The position numbers and the translations under genes were made by a program. The notes beneath the pieces were generated by a model, which saw only the letters and a program-made list of their open reading frames with translations, did not search any database and was not told the DNA's origin. 39,402 bases of DNA from DASSKO01 sp035690425 (GTDB lineage Bacteria; Actinomycetota; Actinomycetes; Propionibacteriales; Nocardioidaceae). Shown here piece by piece: positions 7,875 through 16,482 of the stretch (positions are counted from its first letter, which is position 1; each line of letters opens with the position of its first letter). The stretch covers positions 1-39,402 of the forward strand of contig DASSKO010000180.1 of the NCBI GenBank assembly GCA_035690425.1. Reading direction: 5' to 3'.

Positions 7875-10607
7875 GTGTCCACCCCAGTCTCCGGCACCCC
7901 AGTTTCCGGCACCCCAGCCACCGGGTCGGCAACGTCGGCTACGCCCCGCCTGCTGCTGATCGACGGTCATTCCGTGGCGTATCGGGCCTTCTTCGCGCTG
8001 CCGGTGGAAAACTTCTCCACCACCACCGGCCAGCCGACCAACGCCGTCTACGGCTTCACGTCGATGCTGATCAACGTGTTGCGCGACGAGCGGCCGACGC
8101 ACCTCGCGGTTGCCTTCGACGTGTCCCGCCAGACCTTTCGCAGCGCCGAGTACGCCGACTACAAGGCCAACCGGTCGACCTCACCGGAGGAGTTCAAGGG
8201 GCAGGTCTCGCTGATCAAGGAGGTGCTGGCGGCCCTGCGGGTGCCGATGGTGGAGTCCGACGGCTACGAGGCCGATGACGTGATCGCGACGTTGACCACC
8301 CAGGCCTATCGCGACGGGCTCGAGGTGCTGATCTGCAGTGGTGACCGTGACGCGATGCAGCTGGTCAGCGACCGGGTGACGCTCCTCTACCCGCGCAAGG
8401 GCGTCTCCGACCTCGTGCGAATGACACCGCAGGCGGTGCAGGACAAGTACGGCGTCGGGCCCGGCCGCTACCCCGAGCTGGCGGCGCTGGTCGGGGAGAG
8501 CAGCGACAACCTGCCCGGCGTACCCGGCGTGGGGCCCAAGACCGCGGCGAAATGGATCAACCAGTTCGGTGGCCTCGACGAGGTGATCCAGCACGTGGAG
8601 GAGATCAAGGGCAAGGCGGGTGATGCGTTGCGCGAGCGCCTGGCCGACGTGATCCGCAACCGCCGGCTCAACGCCCTGGTGTGCGACCTGTCGCTTCCCG
8701 TGCAGCCGTCGGAGCTGGCCGTGCAGCCGTGGGACCGTGAGCAGGTGCACCAGATCTTCGACGGTCTGGAGTTTCGGGTGCTGCGCGACCGGCTCTTCGC
8801 CACCCTCACCGCCGACGAGCCGGCCAGCGACGAGGGCTTCGAGATCAAGGGTGAGTGCCTGGCGCCGGGCGCGGTGCGCGAGTGGCTGACCACACATACG
8901 TCGGTCGCAGAGCCCACCGGCGTGCACGTCCAAGGCTCCTGGAGCGGCGGGGCGGGCGACGTGATCGCGGTGGCGCTGGCCACCGTGGCGGGAGCAGCAG
9001 CGTGGGTCGACGCCGGCGAGGTGACCGCCGACGACGACGCCGCCCTGGCCGGGTGGCTGGCGGATGAGACTCGGCCCAAGGCGTTGCACGACGCCAAGGG
9101 CCCGTCGCTGATGCTGGCGGCCCGCGGATGGCGGCTCGCCGGTGTCACCGCCGACACCGCGCTGTCGGCGTACCTGTCGCGTCCTGACCAGCGCTCCTAC
9201 GACCTGGCCGACCTGACCCTTCGCTACCTCAAGCGTGAGCTGCGCAACGACGAGTCGGAGTCGGGTCAGCTGACGTTGGACACCGGCTCCGTCGACAGCA
9301 CCGCGGAGGTGGCGATGGTGCACGCGCGCGCGGTCGTCGAGCTCGCCGGCGCGCTGGCCGACGAGCTGGAGGAGCGCGGTGGCACGGCGCTGCTGACCGA
9401 CGTCGAGCTGCCGCTCGTGCGGGTGCTGGCAGGCATGGAGCAGTGTGGCATCGCGGTGGACTGTGACTACCTGCAGAGCCTGGAGTCGGAGTTCGCCGAC
9501 GGTGTTCGCGACGCGGCCTCGGAGGCCTACCAGGTGATCGGCAAGGAGATCAACCTCGGCTCGCCCAAGCAGCTCCAGGTGGTGTTGTTCGACGAGCTCG
9601 GGATGCCCAAGACCAAGCGCACCAAGACCGGCTACACCACCGATGCCGACGCTCTGCAGCAGCTGAACGTCAAGAGCCCGCACCCGTTCCTGGAACACCT
9701 GCTGCGGCACCGCGACGTCACCCGGCTGCGGCAGACGGTCGAGGGGCTGCTGAAGACGGTGGCCGACGACGGGCGGATCCACACCACGTTCAACCAGATG
9801 ATCGCGGCGACCGGCAGGCTGTCCTCTACCGAGCCGAACCTGCAGAACATTCCGATCCGCACCGAGGAGGGTCGCCGGATCCGCGCCGGCCTCGTGGTCG
9901 GTGACCACTACGACGAGCTGCTGACGGCCGACTACAGCCAGATCGAGATGCGGATCATGGCGCACCTGTCAGCAGACGAGCTGCTGATCGAGGCGTTCAA
10001 GTCCGGTGCGGACTTCCACTCCGTGACGGCATCCCGCGTGTTCGACGTCGAGGCCGCTGCAGTGACGCCGGCACAGCGCTCGAAGATCAAGGCGATGAAC
10101 TACGGGCTGGCTTACGGGTTGTCGGCGTACGGGCTGTCGCAGCAGCTGGGCATCGAGACGTCGGAGGCGCGCGGGCTGATGGAGGAGTACTTCGAGCGTT
10201 TCGGCGGGGTGCGCGACTATTTGCAGGGCATCGTCGCCGAGGCCCGGCAGAGCGGCTTCACCGAGACGATCATGGGGCGCCGGCGCTACCTGCCCGATCT
10301 GACCAGCGACAACCGGCAGCGCCGGGAGATGGCCGAGCGGATGGCGCTCAATGCGCCGATCCAGGGGTCGGCGGCCGACATCATCAAGGTGGCCATGCTC
10401 CGGGTCGACCGGGCACTGGTCGAGTCGTCGCTGCGGTCACGAATGCTGCTGCAGGTGCACGACGAGCTCGTGTTCGAAGTGGCTCCGAAGGAGCGACAGC
10501 CGTTGGAGAATCTGGTACGTAAGGAGATGGCGGCCGCGGCCGAGCTGCTCGTGCCGCTCGACGTGTCGGTGGGTGCCGGTCGGAGCTGGCACGAAGCCGG
10601 GCACTGA
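7875..10607 (+). CDS. polA: DNA polymerase I
   Basis: 910 residues, normal for actinobacterial Pol I. It fills gaps during Okazaki fragment maturation and excision repair. An N-terminal Thr/Pro/Ser/Gly tail of about 24 residues precedes RLLLIDGHSVAYRAFFALP, which opens the 5'-3' exonuclease (FEN) domain; conserved acidic blocks such as YEADDVIATL and ICSGDRDAMQLV follow. The middle 3'-5' exonuclease-like domain lacks the DTET metal-binding motif of proofreading Pol I, as is known for mycobacterial PolA, so it is predicted not to proofread. The polymerase domain is complete: motif A DYSQIEMR near residue 685, motif B RSKIKAMNYGLAYG, motif C VHDE near 862. The start GTG is 6 nt after TAGAGT, suggesting a leaderless transcript. 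Confidence 0.97.
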   Translation: MSTPVSGTPVSGTPATGSATSATPRLLLIDGHSVAYRAFFALPVENFSTTTGQPTNAVYGFTSMLINVLRDERPTHLAVAFDVSRQTFRSAEYADYKANRSTSPEEFKGQVSLIKEVLAALRVPMVESDGYEADDVIATLTTQAYRDGLEVLICSGDRDAMQLVSDRVTLLYPRKGVSDLVRMTPQAVQDKYGVGPGRYPELAALVGESSDNLPGVPGVGPKTAAKWINQFGGLDEVIQHVEEIKGKAGDALRERLADVIRNRRLNALVCDLSLPVQPSELAVQPWDREQVHQIFDGLEFRVLRDRLFATLTADEPASDEGFEIKGECLAPGAVREWLTTHTSVAEPTGVHVQGSWSGGAGDVIAVALATVAGAAAWVDAGEVTADDDAALAGWLADETRPKALHDAKGPSLMLAARGWRLAGVTADTALSAYLSRPDQRSYDLADLTLRYLKRELRNDESESGQLTLDTGSVDSTAEVAMVHARAVVELAGALADELEERGGTALLTDVELPLVRVLAGMEQCGIAVDCDYLQSLESEFADGVRDAASEAYQVIGKEINLGSPKQLQVVLFDELGMPKTKRTKTGYTTDADALQQLNVKSPHPFLEHLLRHRDVTRLRQTVEGLLKTVADDGRIHTTFNQMIAATGRLSSTEPNLQNIPIRTEEGRRIRAGLVVGDHYDELLTADYSQIEMRIMAHLSADELLIEAFKSGADFHSVTASRVFDVEAAAVTPAQRSKIKAMNYGLAYGLSAYGLSQQLGIETSEARGLMEEYFERFGGVRDYLQGIVAEARQSGFTETIMGRRRYLPDLTSDNRQRREMAERMALNAPIQGSAADIIKVAMLRVDRALVESSLRSRMLLQVHDELVFEVAPKERQPLENLVRKEMAAAAELLVPLDVSVGAGRSWHEAGH

Positions 10608-10699
10608 CGCCGGTCTGGCTCGGCACACCGGGCAGCGCTGGGCAGCGCTGGGCAGGCGGGCTTCGTGGGCGTCTGCCGAGCGGAAGGGGGAGGTGCGGC

Positions 10700-11596
10700 G
10701 TGGCGGTGCTCTTCGCGTTGCTGTCGGCCACCTGCAACGGTGGCAGCACGATCCTGCAGCGGATGGCTGCCGCGGCGGCGCCGCCGGAGACCGCCTTCCG
10801 CTTCACTCTCCTCACCTACCTGCTGCGTCGCCGGATCTGGCTGGCCGGCATGGGCGCCATGATCGCCAGCTTCCTGCTGCAGGCGGCCGCCCTCGACCGC
10901 GGGACGCTGGCGGTGGTGCAGCCGTTGCTCATCACCAAGCTGCCGATCACCGTGGTGCTCGCAATCGTGGTCTTCCGTGGTCTGGTGCACGTCGGCGCCC
11001 ATGACTGGCTCGCCGTTGCGGCGATGTCGGTCGGGCTCGCCCTCGTCCTCGTCGTGTCGGCGCCCACGCCGACGCCCACCGCCAACCCGCCGACCGTCAT
11101 GGGGTGGTGGCTGAGTGTGGCGACCACCCTTATCGTGACCGCGGTGCTGGTGCACCTGTCCCTACGGCACCCCGGGACACCGCGGGCGTCGTTGTTGGGT
11201 GCGGCATCGGGCATCGCGTTCGGTCTCACCGCCGCCTTCATCAAGGCGGTCACTGATGTGTCGGGCAATGGCTTGGTCGATCTCGCCCTGTCGTGGCCGC
11301 CGTACGCGACCGCCGGCGCCGGGCTGGCTGCCGTGCTGTTGCAGCAGAACGCGTTGCAGGCCGGCTCACTGGCCGCCTCGCAGCCTGCCTCGATGATCGT
11401 GGGGACCGTCGTGAGCGTGGTGCTGGGCACCATGCTCTTCCACGAGCAACTGCACATCGGAGCGGCCTGGCCGGTCGCGGTGATCGGGGCTGCTCTGGTG
11501 ATCTACTCGGTCTTCGCCGCGGCGCACTCACCCCTGGTCTCGGCAACGGTCGCGAGCAGCGCCCCGCGGGAGCACCGCAACGAAGACACGAGGTAG
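10700..11596 (+). CDS. DMT superfamily (EamA-like) transporter
   Basis: 298 residues with about nine to ten short hydrophobic segments in two halves, the drug/metabolite transporter pattern. The first half begins LFALLSATCNGGSTILQRMA, and the LDRGTLAVVQPLLITKLPITVVLAIVVFRG segment corresponds to the conserved EamA helix pair. The second half repeats this as ALQAGSLAASQPASMIVGTVVSVVLGTMLFHEQL. The cytoplasmic C-terminal tail of about 30 residues is Ser/Glu/Arg-rich. The GTG at 10700 is supported by GGGGGAGG ending 6 nt before it. The cargo is unknown; a metabolite or drug exporter is the family expectation. A short GC hairpin (GGGGC-GACC-GCCCC, 11596-11609) immediately after the stop may act as a terminator. 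Confidence 0.85.
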   Translation: MAVLFALLSATCNGGSTILQRMAAAAAPPETAFRFTLLTYLLRRRIWLAGMGAMIASFLLQAAALDRGTLAVVQPLLITKLPITVVLAIVVFRGLVHVGAHDWLAVAAMSVGLALVLVVSAPTPTPTANPPTVMGWWLSVATTLIVTAVLVHLSLRHPGTPRASLLGAASGIAFGLTAAFIKAVTDVSGNGLVDLALSWPPYATAGAGLAAVLLQQNALQAGSLAASQPASMIVGTVVSVVLGTMLFHEQLHIGAAWPVAVIGAALVIYSVFAAAHSPLVSATVASSAPREHRNEDTR

Positions 11597-11900
11597 GGGC
11601 GACCGCCCCACTCTCCACTCCGCTTCCCGCCGAGATCGCACTTCTGTCCCAGCCGGGTACGCCGGTTGGCCTGTCGGGTGAAGGAAAGCGATCTCGTGGT
11701 GAGGGCCAGGGGCGGCGGTCCGACGCTTCACCGCCAATGGCGTGCTCGGTCCGGACGGGGAAGCCGACGGTCCGGTGACACTCTTTGCAATCAATCAATC
11801 ACCAACGGCAACTAGATCCGTCGTTTCCTCTCAACCCGACCGCGTGGGCGCCGATGGCCAGTCACGAAGCGGCACCGCAAGCTACCGGCCAGGGGACACC
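11597..11900 (+). promoter_or_regulatory. Intergenic region upstream of the chemotaxis operon
   Basis: 304 nt with no convincing gene. It begins with the DMT-gene hairpin. It then holds a long imperfect inverted repeat whose best-matched arms are CGAGATCGC (11631-11639) and GCGATCTCG (11688-11696). At about 11777-11835 there is a distinctly AT-richer patch with a short AATC tandem, the likeliest promoter position for cheA. No clear sigma-70 or sigma-28 consensus could be assigned. Confidence 0.4.
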
Positions 11901-14273
11901 GTGGACGACATCGACGACCTCGACGACATCGTCGAGGCCTTCCTCGTGGAAAGTCACGAGAACCTCGACCAGTTCGACCGCGACTTGGTCGAGCTGGAGC
12001 GAGACCCGTCGTCGCACGAGCTGTTGTCCAGCGTCTTCCGGACCTTGCACACGATCAAGGGGACCAGCGGCTTCCTCGGGTTCGCAGTGCTGGAGTCGGT
12101 GACCCACGTCGGCGAGAGCCTGCTGTCCCGGCTGCGCGACGGTGAGACGACCTTGAGCCCGCGCACGACCACCGTGTTGCTGGAGATGGTAGACGCGGTG
12201 CGTGCGCTGCTCGCGCAGATCGAGCAGACCGGGTCCGAGGGCGACGACGACTACGCGGCTCTGGTGGCACGGCTGACGGCCATCCTCGACGGCGACGACA
12301 CCAGCACCACCACCACCACCAGTGCGAACGATGAACTGGTCCCAGTCCCAGCGGCGGCGACGCAGCAGAGCGTCGGGGCGTCGCCGTGGGGTGCGGCGCC
12401 CCCGCAGAACGGCCTCGTCCACGCCGACGACCTGGCGATCGCGTTGGCCGAGCGGGAGTTTGCCGAGCCTCCCCAACCTGCGACTCGCACGTCCGACGAC
12501 CGCGGGTACGGCGGTGTGGACGGCAGCACGGACAACGGTGCCGACGACGGGACGCTTCGAGGTGTGGGCCCCGACACGGCGGTCACAGCGCCAACCCCGC
12601 GGACCGAGACCCGGCGGCCGGTGGCCGACAGCAGCATTCGCGTCGACGTCGCCCTGCTGGACTCGCTGATGAACCTGGTCGGCGAGCTGGTGCTGACCCG
12701 CAACCAGATGCTGCAGCGCGCTGCGACCCGTGAGGACGTCGAGCTGCAGCGGACGACCCACAGGTTGAACCTCATCGCCGGTGAGCTCCAAGAGGGCGTC
12801 ATGAAGACGCGGATGCAGCCGATCGACCATGTGTGGAGCAAGTTGCCCCGGGTGGTGCGTGACCTGTCGGTGACGCTGGGAAAGGCTGTCGACCTCCGGA
12901 TGGAGGGACGCCACACCGAGCTGGACAAGACGATCCTGGAGGCGGTCCGCGACCCGCTGACGCACTTGGTGCGCAACGCCGTGGACCACGGGATCGAAGA
13001 CTGCGAGCGACGCCGCCTGGCCGGCAAGCCCGAGCAGGGCACGCTGCTGTTGCGCGCCTTCCATGAGGGCGGTCAGGTCAACATCGAGATCGCCGACGAC
13101 GGCGCCGGCATCGACCCGGAGAAGCTCCGCGCCAAGGCCGTGACCCGCGGCATGCTGACCACCGAGTCGGCGGCGGCGATGAGCGACCGGGAGGCCATCA
13201 ACCTCATCTTCTCCCCGGGCTTCTCCACGGCTGCGGCGGTCACGAACGTCTCCGGCCGAGGGGTCGGGATGGACGTCGTCAAGACCAACATCGAGAAGAT
13301 CGGCGGCAGCATCGACCTGACCAGTGTGGTCGGTGCCGGGACCACCGTGCGGATCCGGATCCCGCTCACGCTGGCGATCATCCCCGCGCTCGTCGTCTCC
13401 GCGGCAGCCAACCGTTACGCGATCCCACAGGGCAACCTGCTCGAGCTGGTCCGGCTGGAGCCGGAACAGGCGCAGGCGGCCATCGAGACCGTGCACGGCA
13501 CCCCGGTGTATCGGCTGCGTGGGCGGCTGCTGCCGTTGGTCCACCTGCGTGAGCAGCTCGAGCTGCCGGTCGCCGAGCACGCCACCACCTACATCGCCGT
13601 GCTGCAGGCCGACGACCGGCAGTTCGGGCTGATCGTCGACGACATCAAGGACACCGAGGAGATCGTGGTCAAGCCGCTGGGCACACAGCTCCGGGCCATC
13701 ACGCTGTACGCCGGTGCGACCATCATGGGAGACGGCCAGATCGCCCTGATTCTGGACGCGATGGCACTCGCACGCCGAGCCGGCATCACGCTGGAGGGCG
13801 CCGGCACGGCGAGCGCGGCAGCTGCCGGCGCAGTCTCGTCGGCGCGCGCCGCATTGCTCGTGGTCGCTCTCGGCGATGGTCGACGAGTCGCCATCCCGCT
13901 CGACGCCGTGGACCGGCTGGAGGAGTTCCCCGCAGGGCGGATCGAGCGGGTCGGCAGTCACGAGGTGGTGCAGTATCGCGGCCAGATCCTGCCGCTGCTG
14001 CGACTCGACGACGCGCTGCACGCCTACGGCGAGGGCACCGCGACGGGCACGACCCAGGTGGTGGTCTGCCGCAGCGACGGCCGACTCGTCGGCATCACGG
14101 TCGCCGCGATCCTCGACATCGTCGAGGACGAGTTGGCGGTGCGAAGCCACCTCGACAGCGGCGGCCGCCAGGGCTCGGCCGTCATCGGCCAGCACGTCAC
14201 CGAGCTGGTCGACATCGGGAGCGCTGTCGCCACCATCAACCCGGAGCTGCTGACTCCGCTCCGTGCGGGCTGA
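11901..14273 (+). CDS. cheA: Chemotaxis histidine kinase CheA with two CheW-like domains
   Basis: 790 residues from the GTG at 11901 (AGGGGA just upstream); the frame is open further upstream but without domain content. The P1 HPt domain has FRTLHTIKG with phospho-acceptor His50. A low-complexity linker of about 120 residues (poly-Thr, Asp/Gly/Pro-rich) replaces a recognisable P2 CheY-binding domain. P3 dimerisation begins VDVALLDSLMNLVGELVLTR. The P4 kinase domain has N-box NAVDHGIED, G1 DDGAGID and G2 GRGVGMDVV. P5 (CheW-like) starts IPLTLAIIPALVV. A second CheW-like domain fills the last 150 residues (ALLVVALGDGRRVAIPLDAVDRLEEFP). It senses MCP state and phosphorylates CheY and CheB. First gene of the operon, 13 nt before cheW. 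Confidence 0.95.
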   Translation: MDDIDDLDDIVEAFLVESHENLDQFDRDLVELERDPSSHELLSSVFRTLHTIKGTSGFLGFAVLESVTHVGESLLSRLRDGETTLSPRTTTVLLEMVDAVRALLAQIEQTGSEGDDDYAALVARLTAILDGDDTSTTTTTSANDELVPVPAAATQQSVGASPWGAAPPQNGLVHADDLAIALAEREFAEPPQPATRTSDDRGYGGVDGSTDNGADDGTLRGVGPDTAVTAPTPRTETRRPVADSSIRVDVALLDSLMNLVGELVLTRNQMLQRAATREDVELQRTTHRLNLIAGELQEGVMKTRMQPIDHVWSKLPRVVRDLSVTLGKAVDLRMEGRHTELDKTILEAVRDPLTHLVRNAVDHGIEDCERRRLAGKPEQGTLLLRAFHEGGQVNIEIADDGAGIDPEKLRAKAVTRGMLTTESAAAMSDREAINLIFSPGFSTAAAVTNVSGRGVGMDVVKTNIEKIGGSIDLTSVVGAGTTVRIRIPLTLAIIPALVVSAAANRYAIPQGNLLELVRLEPEQAQAAIETVHGTPVYRLRGRLLPLVHLREQLELPVAEHATTYIAVLQADDRQFGLIVDDIKDTEEIVVKPLGTQLRAITLYAGATIMGDGQIALILDAMALARRAGITLEGAGTASAAAAGAVSSARAALLVVALGDGRRVAIPLDAVDRLEEFPAGRIERVGSHEVVQYRGQILPLLRLDDALHAYGEGTATGTTQVVVCRSDGRLVGITVAAILDIVEDELAVRSHLDSGGRQGSAVIGQHVTELVDIGSAVATINPELLTPLRAG

Positions 14274-14286
14274 GAGGAACCTGACC

Positions 14287-14721
14287 ATGTCACACCAGTA
14301 CTGCACCTTCGTCCTCGACGGGCACCTCTTCGGCGTACCCGTGTCCTCCGTCCAGGAGGTGCTCAAGCCGCAAGCCCTCACGCACGTGCCGCTCGCGCCG
14401 GCCGAGGTCGCCGGCCTGATCAACCTCCGCGGCCAGATCGTGACCACGCTGGAGCTCCGCAACCGGCTCGGTCTGCCGCGCCGAGATCCCGGATCACCGT
14501 CGGTCAACGTCGTCGTACGCACCGGCGACGGCGGCACCGTCAGCCTTGTCGTCGACGAGATCGGTGACGTGCTCGAGCCGGACGAGGACACGTTCGAGAC
14601 TCCGCCGGAGACCGTGCCGGCGCGCATCCGCGCGCTGGTCACGGGCGTCTGCAAGCTCCAGGAGCACCTGATGCTGGCACTCGACACCGAGCGGGCCGTC
14701 AGCGTGGAGAGCGCGGCATGA
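14287..14721 (+). CDS. cheW: Chemotaxis coupling protein CheW
   Basis: 144 residues covering a single CheW domain. It bridges the MCP tip and CheA P5 in the signalling array. Recognisable blocks are YCTFVLDGHLFGVPVSSVQEVL at the N terminus and GLINLRGQIVTTLELRNRLGL in the centre, the most conserved CheW segment. VSLVVDEIGDVLE follows near the end. The ATG at 14287 has AGGA about 8 nt upstream; three residues of open frame before it are not needed. The stop overlaps the mcp ATG as ATGA, so the two products are likely made in step. Confidence 0.95.
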   Translation: MSHQYCTFVLDGHLFGVPVSSVQEVLKPQALTHVPLAPAEVAGLINLRGQIVTTLELRNRLGLPRRDPGSPSVNVVVRTGDGGTVSLVVDEIGDVLEPDEDTFETPPETVPARIRALVTGVCKLQEHLMLALDTERAVSVESAA

Positions 14722-16391
14722 GTCTCCTCAGCGCACCAACACAACGCACCCACCACGCCGCCCTGCGCGGCGAACACCCGAGAGGCACCACCGTGAAGAC
14801 CGACCACAGAAGGCGAGGAGCCATCTCCTTCTACCGCAACCTGCCGACGGCCAGGAAACTGCTCGTCCTGACCGGGATCTGCCTGACGCCGAGCATCGTG
14901 CTCGGTGTGGTCGCGGTGACCCAGCTGCAGACGATCGACGACCAGACCCAGGCGGCGACCCAGCTCGAGCGGGCGTCCGCAAAGCTGTACCACCTCGACA
15001 ACCGCAACAGCGAGCTCAAGAGCGACGCATACCGGGCACTCGTCGAGCAGGACCTCGCTCAGGTCAGCGCTGACGGAGCCGAGGACGTCGCGAGCGTCGA
15101 GGAGGTGATGGACACGCTCGACGGTCTTGAGCTGCCGGCGGGGATGGAGCAGGCGCTGGTCGAGCTGGCTCCGGCGATCGAGCGCAACAACGGCTTCATC
15201 ACCGACTTCGTGGCACTCGCGGAACAGGATCGGGCAGCCGCGATGGAGCAGCAGCCGGAGGTCGCCGCGGAGAACCAGCGACTCGATGCACACCTGGACG
15301 AGCTGCGGGCCGCGGCCGACGAGGCTGTATCCGACGCGCAGGCCAAGACCGACCGGCTGCTGTCCCAGCTGCGCTGGCTGGTGCTCATCGTCCTCGGTGT
15401 CGGGCTCGTGCTCGCCGTCGCCCTGGCGCTGGGGATCGGCCGGATGATCGCGGCGCCGCTGCGGCGCACCGTCGCCGTGCTGGAGGCGGTCGCGGCCGGG
15501 CGGCTGGACGAGCGGCTCGACGTCGACACCCGTGACGAGGTCGGCCAGATGGCCTCGGCGCTGAACACGGCGGTGGCCAACCTGGGCGCGACGATGAGCA
15601 GCCTCGGGGACAACGCGCAGGCACTGGCGTCCTCCTCCGAGGAGTTGTCGTCGGTGTCGAGCCAGATGAGCGGGTCCGCACAGGAGTCGGCGTCGCAGGC
15701 AGACCTGGTCTCCGCGGCTGCCGAGCAGGTGTCGCTGAACGTGCAGACGGTGGCCACCGGCACCGAGGAGATGTCGGCATCCATCCGCGAGATCGCGCAG
15801 AACGCCACTGCAGCCGCAGGTGTGGCGGCACAAGCAGTCGTGGTCGCGGAGTCGGCGAACGTCACCGTGGCGAAGCTGGGCGACTCCTCCGCCGAGGTCG
15901 GCAATGTGATCAAGGTGATCAACTCGATCGCGGAGCAGACGAACCTGCTGGCGCTGAACGCCACCATCGAGGCCGCCCGGGCCGGTGAGGCCGGCAAGGG
16001 CTTCGCGGTGGTGGCCAACGAGGTCAAGGAGCTGGCGCAGGGGACCAGCAAGGCGACCGAGGACATCGGCCGGCGGATCGAGGCGATCCAGTCCGACACC
16101 CAGGCCGCCGTCGCGGCGATCAGCCAGATCTCCGAGATCATCGCGCAGATCAACGACACCCAGTCCACGATCGCCTCGGCAGTGGAGGAGCAGACCGCGA
16201 CCACCAACGAGATGGGCCGCAACGTGTCCGAGGCGGCGACCGGGTCGACCGACATCGCCACGAACATCACCGGCGTCGCCCGTTCCGCGTCCGACACGAC
16301 CGCCGCTGCCACCAGCACCAACCAGGCTGCCGACGAGCTTGCCCGGATGGCGTCGCAGATGCAGCAGCTGGTCGGGCAGTTCCGCTACTGA
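14718..16391 (+). CDS. Methyl-accepting chemotaxis protein
   Basis: 557 residues. A first membrane helix LLVLTGICLTPSIVLGVVAV (about 48-67) is followed by an extracytoplasmic helical sensor of about 150 residues rich in Glu/Ala/Gln (four-helix-bundle type, few aromatic residues). The second helix LVLIVLGVGLVLAVALALGI leads into a HAMP domain (RTVAVLEAVAAGRLDERL, DEVGQMASALNTAV). The long signalling hairpin has the tip NLLALNATIEAARAGEAGKG, the CheA/CheW contact. The protein ends QLVGQFRY, without an NWETF-type CheR tether. The ATG at 14718 overlaps the cheW stop; a GTG at 14793 with AGAGG 7 nt upstream is an equally credible start and removes a poorly conserved 25-residue leader. The ligand is unknown. 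Confidence 0.93.
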   Translation: MSLLSAPTQRTHHAALRGEHPRGTTVKTDHRRRGAISFYRNLPTARKLLVLTGICLTPSIVLGVVAVTQLQTIDDQTQAATQLERASAKLYHLDNRNSELKSDAYRALVEQDLAQVSADGAEDVASVEEVMDTLDGLELPAGMEQALVELAPAIERNNGFITDFVALAEQDRAAAMEQQPEVAAENQRLDAHLDELRAAADEAVSDAQAKTDRLLSQLRWLVLIVLGVGLVLAVALALGIGRMIAAPLRRTVAVLEAVAAGRLDERLDVDTRDEVGQMASALNTAVANLGATMSSLGDNAQALASSSEELSSVSSQMSGSAQESASQADLVSAAAEQVSLNVQTVATGTEEMSASIREIAQNATAAAGVAAQAVVVAESANVTVAKLGDSSAEVGNVIKVINSIAEQTNLLALNATIEAARAGEAGKGFAVVANEVKELAQGTSKATEDIGRRIEAIQSDTQAAVAAISQISEIIAQINDTQSTIASAVEEQTATTNEMGRNVSEAATGSTDIATNITGVARSASDTTAAATSTNQAADELARMASQMQQLVGQFRY

Positions 16392-16482
16392 CCTCCCGCT
16401 ACGGGCGCCGCTACGGAGGACTGGGCGCCGGCACGGCGCGACACCGCCACCGAACAGACGTCGACGATGAAAGGCAACACTG

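Noticed and set aside
8181..9965. Long minus-strand open frame antisense to polA
   Set aside because: Low-complexity Arg/His/Gln/Val translation with no recognisable fold; polA on the plus strand explains the region.
12301..12330. CACCAC trinucleotide run in cheA as a possible phase-variation tract
   Set aside because: It is in frame, encodes Thr residues in a disordered linker and would change length by whole codons; no evidence of switching.
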